From NCBI GenBank assembly GCA_947259395.1, contig CAMYMN010000001.1, positions 1-64,000 on the forward strand: a stretch of 64,000 nt of DNA. Reading direction: 5' to 3'. Below the pieces are notes generated by a model. It was not told where the DNA came from and did no database searches. It was given only the letters and a program-made list of their open reading frames with translations. This document shows positions 1 through 9,370 of the stretch, one piece after another (within the stretch, counting starts at the first letter, position 1; each line of letters begins with the position of its first letter). Both the position numbers and the translations under genes were made by a program. This DNA comes from an uncultured Gammaproteobacteria bacterium. Its GTDB lineage: Bacteria; Pseudomonadota; Gammaproteobacteria; Arenicellales; JAANXG01.

Positions 1-57
1 GACTGCGGAAATGGCATCGTATCCGCCAAGGCGGGCATAGAGTGTTTTTTGACTCAT
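1..57 (-). CDS. Group 1 truncated haemoglobin, N-terminal fragment cut by window edge
   Basis: Only the first 19 codons lie in the window. The reading MSQKTLYARLGGYDAISAV matches the N-terminus of group 1 truncated haemoglobins (TLYxRLGGxxAI). These are small haem proteins that bind oxygen or nitric oxide in the cytoplasm. The ATG is preceded by a good AAGGAAG ribosome binding site seven bases upstream. It starts 28 bases beyond the attC-like site on the same strand, which is where the next integron cassette should start. The call rests on a short fragment, so the family is likely but not certain. Confidence 0.6.
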   Translation of the reverse strand, partial: MSQKTLYARLGGYDAISAV

Positions 58-85
58 TGTATGACTTCCTTTTGGTTAGAAATGG

Positions 86-187
86 GCATAACCATTTAGC
101 TCAGCGGCAAAGGCAAGCTGGCGTGGCTTTTGCGACAGCAAAAGGCATGATAGATTGACTTTGTCCGACTGGAGCGCATTGTTATGT
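86..187 (-). repeat. attC-like integron recombination site
   Basis: Read on the minus strand, the site begins with ACATAAC (187-181) and ends with GTTATGC (92-86), the two core-like boxes. Between them the outer arms pair: the region near 160-180 with that near 93-112 (shared GCTC and CAAAG blocks). The arm nearer the gene carries extra unpaired bases, as expected for the L'' side of attC. An inner hairpin GCTTTTGC / GCAAAAGG sits in the centre at about 126-145. The site begins 6 bases after the stop codon of the DUF3024 gene, the classic cassette arrangement. The core boxes deviate from GTTRRRY at one position. Confidence 0.65.
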
Positions 188-193
188 GTCATC

Positions 194-541
194 TTAACCC
201 CAGAAACATCCATGGGAATCTGCTTCCACCAATTCTAGAAATTCTTCTACAGAGTCGACTGTTGGCGTTGGACTGTAACTGTGCCACTTCAAATCTTGCC
301 GCATCCAAAATACTTTCCACGATTGCCTAGATTTGACATAGGTCGCTTTTGCAACGGGTTGCTCTAAGGTCACGCCCGGTTCTCTCCACGCAGGACGCAC
401 TTCAAATATTTCCAGACTCTGTCCCGCTACCCGAAAACCGATATCCAGCTTCGGCCGAATAGGAGGAGGAGGCCTGCGTTTCTGAACGTACGCATCGGCA
501 ACCTTTTCGACTCGCTTCGTTTCAATCTCGCTGAATGTCAT
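194..541 (-). CDS. DUF3024 family protein, probable integron cassette gene
   Basis: This 115-residue protein matches the small DUF3024 family, with the conserved run WREPG, PVAKATYV and WMRQDLKWHSY in the middle and GCFWG at the C-terminus. The function of the family is unknown. It is a soluble protein with no signal peptide or membrane segment. The gene points away from the integrase gene and ends right against an attC-like site, so it is very probably the first cassette of the integron. Expression would then come from a cassette promoter between it and the integrase, which I could not place with confidence. Confidence 0.75.
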   Translation of the reverse strand: MTFSEIETKRVEKVADAYVQKRRPPPPIRPKLDIGFRVAGQSLEIFEVRPAWREPGVTLEQPVAKATYVKSRQSWKVFWMRQDLKWHSYSPTPTVDSVEEFLELVEADSHGCFWG

Positions 542-561
542 TTACTGACACATAGCTAAAT

Positions 562-568
562 ATTGAAC
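562..568 (-). other. Possible attI core (recombination junction)
   Basis: The minus-strand heptamer GTTCAAT (plus-strand ATTGAAC) is one mismatch from the integron core GTTRRRY. It lies between the divergent integrase and first cassette gene, 21 bases before the cassette start codon, where attI is expected. A seven-base match is weak evidence alone; position is the main argument. Confidence 0.3.
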
Positions 569-612
569 CTAAATGATAGTATTGAATCTGGACATTTAGG
601 CTAGATTTGGTA

Positions 613-641
613 TTGACAGCCCTAAAATCAATGCTTTAAGT
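613..641 (+). promoter_or_regulatory. Sigma-70-type promoter for the integrase pseudogene
   Basis: TTGACA at 613-618 and TTAAGT at 636-641 are separated by 17 bases, a good sigma-70 pattern. The integrase ATG lies about 50 bases downstream, behind an AAGGAGG ribosome binding site. No LexA box was seen, although many integrase promoters have one. Confidence 0.45.
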
Positions 642-689
642 TTGTAAGTTGTAATAAATTCTTGGACATCACTCAGCAAGGAGGCTGCC

Positions 690-1648
690 ATGCAAAAATC
701 CCGTCTCATTGATCAGCTTCGTTCCGCACTTCGCGTTCGTCATTATAGTATCCGCACTGAACAGGTGTATGTCCAATGGGTGAAACGCTATATCTTGTTT
801 CATCATAAGCAACACCCTAAGGATATGGGCGAAAAGGAGATCACCGCGTTCTTGTCTCATCTCGCCTTGGATCGGCGGGTTGCGGCATCGACCCAGAGTC
901 AGGCCTTATCCGCTATTTTGTTTCTCTACAAACACGTCCTGGATCATGACCTCGAATGGTTGAATGATATCGTGCGCGCCAAAAGACCAGTGCGCCTGCC
1001 TACGGTACTCAGTCGTGATCAGATACGGCCGCTGCTTGCCGAGTTAAACGGTACCAATAAACTTATCGGACATCTGCTCTACGGCAGCGGCATGCCGCTC
1101 ATCGAATGCCTGCGCCTGCGCGTCAAGGACATCGACTTCGAGTACCAACAGATCATGATCCGCGAGGGCAAAGGCGGCAAGGATCGTGTGACGCTGTTAC
1201 CCAAACGGCTGGTCTCACCGCTCACAAAATACCTGGAGTGGGTGCGGCGGCTGCACAACATGGACCTCGAACAAGGCCACGGTTCGGTGTATCTGCCCTT
1301 TGCGCTCGCCAAGAAATATCCAGGCGCCGATAGCGAGTGGGGCTAGCAATATGTGTTCCTTCGAGGAACCGTTCTTTGGATCCCGTCACGGGTCGAATCA
1401 GACGTCATCACGTGCATGAATCCAACTTTCCGCGGGCGCTCAAACAGGCAGCGCGTGATATTGGGCTCAACAAACCGATCAGCAGTCATGCGCTGCGCCA
1501 CTCTTTTGCGACCCATTTGCTGGAGGATGGTTACGATATTCGCACCATCCAGGAACTGCTTGGTCACAAAGACGTCAAGACTACGATGATCTACACCCAT
1601 GTCATCAAACGGGGCGGCCGGGGTGTGCGCAGCCCACTGGATAAGTAG
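690..1648 (+). pseudogene. intI: Integron integrase (IntI type), inactivated
   Basis: The sequence encodes a tyrosine recombinase with the IntI-specific segment [18 protein letters not shown] and, downstream in another frame, the catalytic block [11 protein letters not shown] with [15 protein letters not shown]. Three lesions are visible. The box I catalytic arginine (GMR in IntI proteins) is proline, codon 136 at 1095-1097. The tryptophan codon after EWG is TAG at 1344-1346. One base is then lost near 1355-1360, where TTCCTTCG replaces the expected TTCCCTTCG, so the C-terminal third lies in the frame beginning near 1337. The protein cannot be active. Its ribosome binding site and promoter still look intact, so decay may be recent. 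Confidence 0.9.
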
Positions 1649-1690
1649 GGGCGGGTTGCGAAGAGATGATGCGCTACAATAGCGCCGCTC

Positions 1691-2386
1691 ATGATTCCCA
1701 TCCATGACGACAACCCAACCTCAATCACGCCGGTGATGACGGTGGCGTTTATCGCCGCGTGCACGGTGGTGTTCCTGTGGCAGGTGTCCCACGATCCACG
1801 TGGGCAACAGCTCGTTGTCTACAGCCTGGGCGTGATCCCCAAGGTGTTGCTCGGCGAGGCACGATTGGCGCCGGAGGTTGCGATGGTGCCCCCCGCTGCC
1901 ACCGTGGTGACGTCGATGTTTCTGCACGGCGGCTGGATGCACCTGATCGGCAACATGCTGTTTCTGTGGATATTCGGCAACAACGTCGAAGACGCCATGG
2001 GCCACGTCCGCTTCGTGATGTTCTATGTTGTCTGTGGCGTGGTCGCGGTGTACGCTCAGGCGCTGCCCAATCCGGACTCCGACATTCCGATGGTTGGGGC
2101 CAGCGGCGCGATCTCCGGCATCCTCGGGGCATATATATTGTTATACCCCCATGCCAAGGTGCTGGTAATGATCCCGCTGGGATTTTTCCTGCATACCGTA
2201 CGCATGCCTGCGTTGTGGGTGTTGGGTTTGTGGTTCGCCATGCAGTTGCTCAGTTCGCTGATGGCGGATCCTAGCCGCGGTGGGGTCGCATTCGGCGCCC
2301 ACATCGGTGGATTCGTTGCCGGGTTGGCGCTGATCCCGGTTTTCAAGCAGCGGCGGTTCCGGTTACACAATCCGTTCGGCCGCTGA
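1691..2386 (+). CDS. Rhomboid family intramembrane serine protease
   Basis: This 231-residue protein has about six to seven hydrophobic segments typical of rhomboids, which cleave membrane proteins within the bilayer. The catalytic serine is in GASG (Ser138) and the catalytic histidine in AHIGGF (His205). The conserved HGGWMHLIGNML stretch, residues 79-90, carries the usual oxyanion-region histidine and asparagine. The C-terminus is short and basic. It stands alone between the integrase remnant and proS, all on the same strand. No substrate can be inferred. Confidence 0.92.
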   Translation: MIPIHDDNPTSITPVMTVAFIAACTVVFLWQVSHDPRGQQLVVYSLGVIPKVLLGEARLAPEVAMVPPAATVVTSMFLHGGWMHLIGNMLFLWIFGNNVEDAMGHVRFVMFYVVCGVVAVYAQALPNPDSDIPMVGASGAISGILGAYILLYPHAKVLVMIPLGFFLHTVRMPALWVLGLWFAMQLLSSLMADPSRGGVAFGAHIGGFVAGLALIPVFKQRRFRLHNPFGR

Positions 2387-2517
2387 CCGGCGCTGCCTGG
2401 GCGCGACCGCGGTCCGGTACCATATCGATGATGCCAGCCCCCTAAACTGCGCCGCCGATTGCGGTTATTATTACGGGCTTGTTCCGTCTTTTCACCAGAT
2501 CTTAGAAAAACAACATC

Positions 2518-4251
2518 ATGCGAGCATCGCGACTTTTCATACCGACATTGAAAGAAACACCGGCAGACGCCGAGATCGTCAGCCATCAACTCATGCTGCG
2601 AGCGGGTATGATTCGTAAGGTCGCAGCTGGAATCTATGACTGGCTGCCGCTGGGCCTGCGGGTATTGCGTAAGGTAGAGAACATCGTGCGCGAGGAGATG
2701 GATCGCGCCGACGCCCAGGAAATGCTGATGCCTGCGGTGCAGCCGGCGGAGTTGTGGCAGGAGTCGAAACGCTGGGACGAATACGGCCCCGAATTGCTGC
2801 GTTTCCAAGATCGTCATCAACGCGAGTTTTGTTTCGGCCCGACCCACGAGGAAATTATCACCGCCCTGGTGCGCAACGAAGTCCGCAGTTACCGGCAACT
2901 ACCGATGAATTTTTATCAGATCCAAATCAAGTTCCGCGACGAAATTAGACCGCGCTTTGGAGTCATGCGGGCGCGCGAGTTCGTAATGAAAGACGCTTAC
3001 TCGTTTCATGCCGACCAAGCTTCGCTACAGCAGACCTACGTTCAGATGTACGACGCATACTCGCGGGTGTTCACGCGCATCGGCCTGAAATTCTGCGTAG
3101 TGGAGGCAGACACCGGCGCCATCGGTGGCAGTACGTCCCATGAGTTTCATGTGCTGGCGGAGTCCGGCGAGGACGCCATCGCCTTTTGTGACAAGTATGG
3201 CTATGCAGCGAATGTTGAGCTGGCGCCGGCGTTGCCGCCGATGGGAAAACGCAATCCGCCGTCAACGCCGATGACCGAAGTCGAGACCCCGGGTCAACAC
3301 ACCATCGATGACGTTGCAAATTTCTTGAATATCGATCCGGCGAACACGGTGAAGACCTTGTTGGTGCGCGGGGTCGGCGGTGCAGTGGCGTTGTTGCTGC
3401 GCGGCGACCATGAATTGAATATTGCCAAAGCGGAAAAGCTGACCCAGGTATCCAAGCCCCTGGAATTCGTCAGCGACGCCGAAGTCGAAGCCGCGGCGGG
3501 CTGCGCGGCCGGCTCCATCGGTCCGGTGGGACTGCACGACATCCCGGTGATCGCCGATGAGAGCGCGGTGCGTCTATCGGATTTCGTGTGCGGCGCCAAT
3601 GAAAACGGTAAACACCTCACAGGGGTGAACTGGGGACGGGATGTGGCTGAACCGGAGGTGGCGGACCTGCGTAAAGTTGTTGCCGGAGACCCGTGTCCGG
3701 CACAGGGCGCCGCCAATGATCCCGACGCCAGGATCACGATCAAGCGCGGTATCGAAGTGGGGCACATTTTTCAGCTCGGCACCAAATACAGCGAGGCAAT
3801 GAACGCGGTGTGCCTCGACGAACGCGGCGATACCGTGGTCATGCCCATGGGGTGCTACGGCATCGGTGTGTCCCGGATCGTAGCCGCTGCCATCGAGCAA
3901 AACCATGATGACAGCGGGATTATATGGCCCGACGCCATCGCCCCATTTGAGGTCGTGATTATTCCTATCGGTATAAAAAAATCAGAAAAGGTGGCGAAAA
4001 CTGCCGAAAACCTCTACAACTTATTGTCAGGAGCGGGTATGGATGTGATGTTCGATGACCGTGATGAACGCCCAGGTGTCATGTTCGCTGAGGCTGACTT
4101 GATCGGAATCCCGCACCGTTTGGTGGTCGGCGACCGCGGGACACAGAAAGGAACTGTCGAGTACAAACCGCGCGGCGCCAGCGCACAACAAGAACTGCCG
4201 ATCGACGATGTGGTGGAGGCCCTGTCGACAATACGTGAATTGATGGCGTAG
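2518..4251 (+). CDS. proS: Prolyl-tRNA synthetase
   Basis: This 577-residue class II aminoacyl-tRNA synthetase charges tRNA-Pro in the cytoplasm. It is the bacterial type with an editing insertion. The N-terminal catalytic part carries the THEE motif (109-112) and the motif 2 region around [16 protein letters not shown]. The YbaK-like insertion, which removes mischarged alanine, spans roughly residues 225-400. Motif 3 is GCYGIGVSR (445-453). The last 100 residues are the anticodon-binding domain, with [20 protein letters not shown]. The length equals that of the usual proteobacterial enzyme. The stop codon directly abuts the start of the lytic transglycosylase gene, so the two are probably co-transcribed. 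Confidence 0.98.
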   Translation: MRASRLFIPTLKETPADAEIVSHQLMLRAGMIRKVAAGIYDWLPLGLRVLRKVENIVREEMDRADAQEMLMPAVQPAELWQESKRWDEYGPELLRFQDRHQREFCFGPTHEEIITALVRNEVRSYRQLPMNFYQIQIKFRDEIRPRFGVMRAREFVMKDAYSFHADQASLQQTYVQMYDAYSRVFTRIGLKFCVVEADTGAIGGSTSHEFHVLAESGEDAIAFCDKYGYAANVELAPALPPMGKRNPPSTPMTEVETPGQHTIDDVANFLNIDPANTVKTLLVRGVGGAVALLLRGDHELNIAKAEKLTQVSKPLEFVSDAEVEAAAGCAAGSIGPVGLHDIPVIADESAVRLSDFVCGANENGKHLTGVNWGRDVAEPEVADLRKVVAGDPCPAQGAANDPDARITIKRGIEVGHIFQLGTKYSEAMNAVCLDERGDTVVMPMGCYGIGVSRIVAAAIEQNHDDSGIIWPDAIAPFEVVIIPIGIKKSEKVAKTAENLYNLLSGAGMDVMFDDRDERPGVMFAEADLIGIPHRLVVGDRGTQKGTVEYKPRGASAQQELPIDDVVEALSTIRELMA

Positions 4252-4842
4252 ATGATAACGGCAATCAAACGAACCGTAGCAAGTGTTTGCCTGCTGGGGA
4301 CTTGCAGCGCGGTGCATGCCGACGGCGCCGCACAACCGGTTGATCCGGCCCTGGTGGCCGCACTCAAGCAGGCGGTCGAGAACGTAAGTGACGTCCCCGA
4401 ACAGCTCGATACGATGGTGTGGTTAGCCAGGATGTCGCAAGGGCTGAGTAGCCAGGTTAAAGATCCCTTCTATCGTGTCCACTTGCTACGGCTGATTCAC
4501 GACGAAGCGATCCACGCCGGTCTCGATCCCGAACTCGTGCTTGCCGTGATCCAAGTGGAAAGCAGGTTCGATCGTTTCGCGGTGTCATCCTCGGGAGCCC
4601 GGGGGCTCATGCAGATCATGCCGTTTTGGAAGAAAGAGATCGGTCACCCAGACGATGATCTGTTTAACCCGCGCACTAACCTACGCTATGGGTGCGCGAT
4701 CCTGCGTTACTACCTGGATCAGAAGCGAGGTCACTTGTCGGATGCGTTGGCAGCCTATAACGGCAGTATTGACCGCACTGAATATGCAGGTCGGGTATCC
4801 CTGGCGCTGCGCGACCGTTGGCAACCGCTGATAACCGAGTAG
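4252..4842 (+). CDS. Lytic transglycosylase, SLT domain
   Basis: This 196-residue exported protein cleaves the glycan strands of peptidoglycan. A signal peptide covers about residues 1-23 (cleavage near VHA-DG). The SLT domain starts near residue 85, with the catalytic glutamate in VIQVESRFD (Glu103), followed by SSSGARGLMQIMP and later LAAYNGS. It begins on the base after the proS stop codon, an arrangement seen in other gammaproteobacteria. The natural stop is followed by a 344-bp repeat element. Confidence 0.92.
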   Translation: MITAIKRTVASVCLLGTCSAVHADGAAQPVDPALVAALKQAVENVSDVPEQLDTMVWLARMSQGLSSQVKDPFYRVHLLRLIHDEAIHAGLDPELVLAVIQVESRFDRFAVSSSGARGLMQIMPFWKKEIGHPDDDLFNPRTNLRYGCAILRYYLDQKRGHLSDALAAYNGSIDRTEYAGRVSLALRDRWQPLITE

Positions 4843-4864
4843 CCGGTATTAGTCCAACAGACTG

Positions 4865-5208
4865 CTAGCCTGCATATTGCATCAATACTGCGACTTCGCG
4901 CAGCACAAGGGATTCCGGAAGCTGGCGAAAAGACTTGTGCTGCGCGTAGTCGCGGTGTCGGGCGGCTGAACCCCCTGCTGCGCGAGGACAAGCGCAGCGC
5001 TGGAACGAAACCCATAGCTGGCTATGGGTTGAGTGAAGTGCAAGTACTGCAAAGACACCAGCACAAGTGCAGGCGTTCGAGCTCGAGCCAGGGCCGGGAT
5101 AGGCGATCGCCGGGGTACAAAGTGTCACTTTCTCAGCTCAGCGTATTACTTATATCAATCATGTCGATAGCGTTGAATTTCGCCGCCTTGGTGCAATATG
5201 CAGGTTAG
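4865..5208. mobile_element. MITE-like repeat, copy A (344 bp)
   Basis: The element fills the gap between two convergent genes. Its ends are inverted: CCTGCATATTGCATCAA on the left (4869 on) and the complement of CCTTGGTGCAATATGCAGG on the right (5186-5204), flanked by CTAG and TTAG. Inside are short modules such as CTGCGACTTCGCGCAG, and a strong hairpin with arms AACCCATAGC and GCTATGGGTT at 5009-5030. The left two thirds is nearly identical to copy E at 33762, while the part near the right end differs. I see no transposase or gene inside it. Confidence 0.85.
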
Positions 5209-5211
5209 CGC

Positions 5212-5526
5212 TTAGCGGACGACGAACTCGTCGTATCTGTTTTGTACTTCGATCGGCTCGCTGATCACCTCAGTAACCCGCGCGCTCGATGGCCCCTGCC
5301 ATAACCACGCGGACAATTTGTCCAACTTATCCCGCGCCCCGCATGCGATCACCTCGACATCACCGTCGGGTAGATTGCGAACAGATCCGGTTAAGCCCAA
5401 GCGCCTCGCCATATCGCGCGTGGCGGCACGAAAAAAGACCCCCTGCACGCGGCCCTTGACCCGATATCGCTCACATGGTTTCAAGATTGCTCCACCATAA
5501 CGCGACCACCCACCGGCAAATGTCAT
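5212..5526 (-). CDS. Acylphosphatase
   Basis: Acylphosphatase hydrolyses the carboxyl-phosphate bond of acyl phosphates in the cytoplasm. The signature VKGRVQGVFFR contains the phosphate-binding arginine, and GSVRNLPDGDVEV contains the catalytic asparagine. The ATG at 5526 overlaps the yihY stop codon (ATGA) and gives 104 residues. A TTG at 5484, preceded by GGTGGAG, gives the more usual 90 residues beginning MKPCERYRVKG, so the start is open. The gene follows the damaged yihY and ends three bases from repeat copy A. Confidence 0.9.
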   Translation of the reverse strand: MTFAGGWSRYGGAILKPCERYRVKGRVQGVFFRAATRDMARRLGLTGSVRNLPDGDVEVIACGARDKLDKLSAWLWQGPSSARVTEVISEPIEVQNRYDEFVVR

Positions 5527-6244
5527 TGCAATTCCGGGGCGCGCGATTGCGATTGCCCCAGCACCACAACCACCGCGGCCCCGACCAGCACCACCAACCA
5601 CGAGATGTATATCCATATCAAAAATATAGGAATCGTCGCCAACGCGCCGTAGATGACTTGATAGCTGGCAAAATTCAATACAAACCAGGCAAAGCCCCGT
5701 TTGCCGCCTGGTCGGAACTCAAAGTCAGTGAAATCAAGTACGACGTCAACGACAAGCTGGCACCAATCAACAGCGGCCCCAAGGTCAATACCGCCCAATA
5801 AGACAACACACGCTGAGACATCCGGCGACCTTCCTTGACGTGCCATATCTCGTTAAACGTCTCTTCTATAGTAAACAACAACAGCACCGCACCCACCACC
5901 AAGAATACCGAGCCGATAGCGGTGAGCTTACCGGTGTGTTCCGTGAATCGTTGCAGATGCTCTTGAATGACATCGCCGGCCGCGGGGACGAAGTTTTTGT
6001 ATACAAACTCCTCCAACATCAACGCCCATTCCTCAAAAACTGGAAACATAGACAATGCCGAAAACACCACCGCGGCGAGCGGCACCAACGCAAGAAGCGT
6101 GGCGTAGGCCAACGCGGCCGCATTTCGCGGAAAAGCGTCATCAATAAAATGTCGCCACACCCGATACAGCAACATCTCGGAGGTCCGATGATGGCGGGAC
6201 CGCCAACGATGAATCCAATGCTTATGTTGCGATGGTTTATTCAT
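5523..6244 (-). pseudogene. yihY: YihY/virulence factor BrkB family membrane protein with internal deletion
   Basis: The N-terminal part (6244 down to about 5720) encodes a normal YihY start, with AFPRNAAALAYATLLALVPL and EETFNEIWHVKEGR. After TSYLISLTL it runs into a nonsense tail and stops at 5675. The C-terminal part resumes in another frame at GKRGFAWFVLNFASYQ and ends WIYISWLVVLVGA. Intact relatives have roughly 60-75 more residues between these points, including a transmembrane segment, so this looks like an internal deletion combined with a frameshift. YihY is an inner-membrane protein of uncertain function. The product is unlikely to be functional. Confidence 0.8.
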
Positions 6245-6297
6245 CGTATGTCACATTACTGCCAGCCGCACTCACAAAAATAGCACGCTTAGAAAAT

Positions 6298-6328
6298 TAA
6301 AAAAGGCCCCGCTTGCGGGGCCTTTCAA
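6298..6328 (-). terminator. Intrinsic terminator after the LysM lipoprotein gene
   Basis: GGCCCCGC and GCGGGGCC form a GC-rich stem at 6305-6322 around a short TT loop. On the minus strand it is followed by a run of seven T. It lies about 35 bases after the stop codon of the LysM gene. Confidence 0.85.
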
Positions 6329-6359
6329 GAGTATACAATGTTAACTGACTATGGCGTGT

Positions 6360-6800
6360 TTACATTGACCTCGACAAGAATGCTGTATCGCTAGCCTCGA
6401 CCGGCCCAACGCTCCATGCACCCCGCGTCTTGGCATGCTGTATAGCCGTCTCGATAGCGGCCGCCGATGCATCACGATCGATGGTGAGCGCTTGTCCTGG
6501 ATAAATCAGATCAGCATCTCGAATCTGGTCTTTGTTGGCCTTAAAGATCAACGGCCACTTGTAGGGATTACCGTAAATATTGGACTGTTCAGAGATACAC
6601 CACAAGCAGTCTCCGCGCACCACCGTGTAGATCTCGCCGGCCTTGGCCATCGGGGCAGCAGCAGCGCCCGCACCCGCAGCTGGGGCCGCGGCCGGCGTGG
6701 CCATCTGCCCTGCTCGCTTAGCGCTCGCGCAACCGGTCGCAATTGCTGCTACCGCCAAGCCAATCCCCAACATTTTCGCAGCATGTTTGAAGGAGGTCAT
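6360..6800 (-). CDS. LysM domain lipoprotein
   Basis: From the ATG at 6800, which has GGAG at good spacing, the protein is 146 residues. It begins with a lipoprotein signal, IATGC, where Cys24 would be lipidated. An Ala/Pro-rich linker follows, then a LysM domain of about 45 residues (YTVVRGDCLWCISEQ to LIYPGQALTI) that should bind peptidoglycan. It is probably anchored in the outer membrane facing the periplasm. The LysM core has the unusual DCLWCIS, with two cysteines, where DTLWxIA is common. It is monocistronic with its own terminator. Confidence 0.85.
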   Translation of the reverse strand: MTSFKHAAKMLGIGLAVAAIATGCASAKRAGQMATPAAAPAAGAGAAAAPMAKAGEIYTVVRGDCLWCISEQSNIYGNPYKWPLIFKANKDQIRDADLIYPGQALTIDRDASAAAIETAIQHAKTRGAWSVGPVEASDTAFLSRSM

Positions 6801-6961
6801 TATTAGTTTCTCCAAAAGGGGTTCGGTATCATTCTTCGAACGTATTTATTGTACGCTATGATCTGTTTTTAGACCACGACATTGGAATACTTTCATATGG
6901 CAAACTACCATTCCGGTTTCATAGTGTCAATAAACATGAGATTTCTGGGGGAGATGTGGGA

Positions 6962-7315
6962 ATGTCGATGACCGTCACCATCTACCATAATCCGCGCTGT
7001 TCGAAATCGCGCCAAGCGCTGGAGCTGCTGCAGGGCCGCGGCGTCGAATTCCGGGTAATCGAGTATTTGAAGAACCCCCCTACGGCGGATCAACTCGAGC
7101 GCATTCTCACACTGCTGAGCCTGGAGCCCCGCGCCCTCATGCGCAAGAACGAAAAGGAGTATACGTCGTTAAATCTCGACGATCCCTCTGTGTCCCGAGA
7201 AACCCTCATCAATGCAATGATCGCCCATCCGATCTTGATCCAGCGTCCCATCGTCCTGACCGATAATCAAGCCGCCATCGGACGACCTCCGGAAGCCATC
7301 TTGGACGTGCTGTAA
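6962..7315 (+). CDS. arsC: ArsC family reductase (glutaredoxin-like arsenate reductase)
   Basis: The 117-residue protein has the ArsC thioredoxin fold start IYHNPRCSKSRQ, with the catalytic cysteine, and the later RPIVL motif that contains an active-site arginine. In this family, glutathione/glutaredoxin-linked enzymes reduce arsenate to arsenite. The ATG at 6962 is chosen because GGGGGAG lies eight bases upstream; a GTG at 6956 is the alternative. The gene is three bases from a wrbA-like gene and not near other ars genes, so a general reductase role (as for ArsC/Spx-like YffB relatives) is possible. Confidence 0.88.
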   Translation: MSMTVTIYHNPRCSKSRQALELLQGRGVEFRVIEYLKNPPTADQLERILTLLSLEPRALMRKNEKEYTSLNLDDPSVSRETLINAMIAHPILIQRPIVLTDNQAAIGRPPEAILDVL

Positions 7316-8604
<1,289 letters not shown>

Positions 8605-8612
8605 AGTTGATG

Positions 8613-9182
8613 CTACTCTGTTGCTTGGATTTCCCGCTTTGCAGCGACATCGCTGTGCTTTCCGAACGCCCAAACCCACACGTAATGAGCGCCGCTGGTG
8701 ACGGTTGTGACAAATACCCCACCCACAAGTAAAGTCGTCAACAAGGGCATTGCGATCCATTGTGCCTGCTGCGCTAAGATAACCGCCACTAAGGCGATCT
8801 GCATCACGGTGTTAACCTTACTGACGGCGCTGGGTTGCATTTGTACACTGCCGTTCAGCGTCACCAATACCAAATAACCCCCAATAATCAACACATCGCG
8901 GAACACGACGGTGACCAGTAACCACAACGGTATCAAATCGAGGATCGTCAACATCACGAAACCACTGACCAGCAGCACCTTGTCCGCGACCGGATCCAGT
9001 ATCGCGCCCAGGCGCGTCTCGAAATGGTAACGTTTCGCAATATAACCATCCAACCCATCGGAAACCCCCGCAAGAATGAATACCAGCAATGCCAAATTGA
9101 AGGCCTTGTCCTCGAGAAGCACGATCAAGACCGGCGCCGCCGCGGCCCGAAGCAGCGTTAACAGGTTGGGAATGAAAGACAT
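8613..9182 (-). CDS. pgsA: CDP-alcohol phosphatidyltransferase (PgsA-like)
   Basis: This 189-residue inner-membrane enzyme joins CDP-diacylglycerol to an alcohol, most likely glycerol-3-phosphate in phospholipid synthesis. The family signature is complete: SDGLDGYIAKR followed by GAILDPVADK, which hold the metal-binding aspartates. Four to five hydrophobic segments follow. The pair pgsA-hda beside purM-purN is a recurring arrangement in gammaproteobacteria. The exact acceptor alcohol cannot be read from the sequence. Confidence 0.9.
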   Translation of the reverse strand: MSFIPNLLTLLRAAAAPVLIVLLEDKAFNLALLVFILAGVSDGLDGYIAKRYHFETRLGAILDPVADKVLLVSGFVMLTILDLIPLWLLVTVVFRDVLIIGGYLVLVTLNGSVQMQPSAVSKVNTVMQIALVAVILAQQAQWIAMPLLTTLLVGGVFVTTVTSGAHYVWVWAFGKHSDVAAKREIQATE

Positions 9183-9370
9183 TGCCAGCAGGCTGATTTT
9201 CTAAGTCCGAGAATTTTCGTATCGCTGCTCGGCAATATACCTTAATATATGGTCGATGCGAACCGAGCGCGCCGGTGCTCGCCGGCCGTTGAAAAATTTT
9301 GTTATCCGGTTAAATAATCCGTTTATCAGCCAATCACTGGAGCCTAGCCCTGGCCGAATCCAAACCTGAT

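Noticed and set aside
86-187. A tRNA gene in the region left of the DUF3024 gene
   Set aside because: The stem-loop pattern was considered, but there is no cloverleaf or TTC arm; an attC site explains it better.
4865-5208. CRISPR array or attC array as an explanation of the dispersed repeats
   Set aside because: There are no regularly spaced direct repeats with unique spacers, and the ends are inverted in the style of a transposable element.
6905-7093. Short minus-strand frame over the arsC start
   Set aside because: Antisense to a well-supported gene and without homology.
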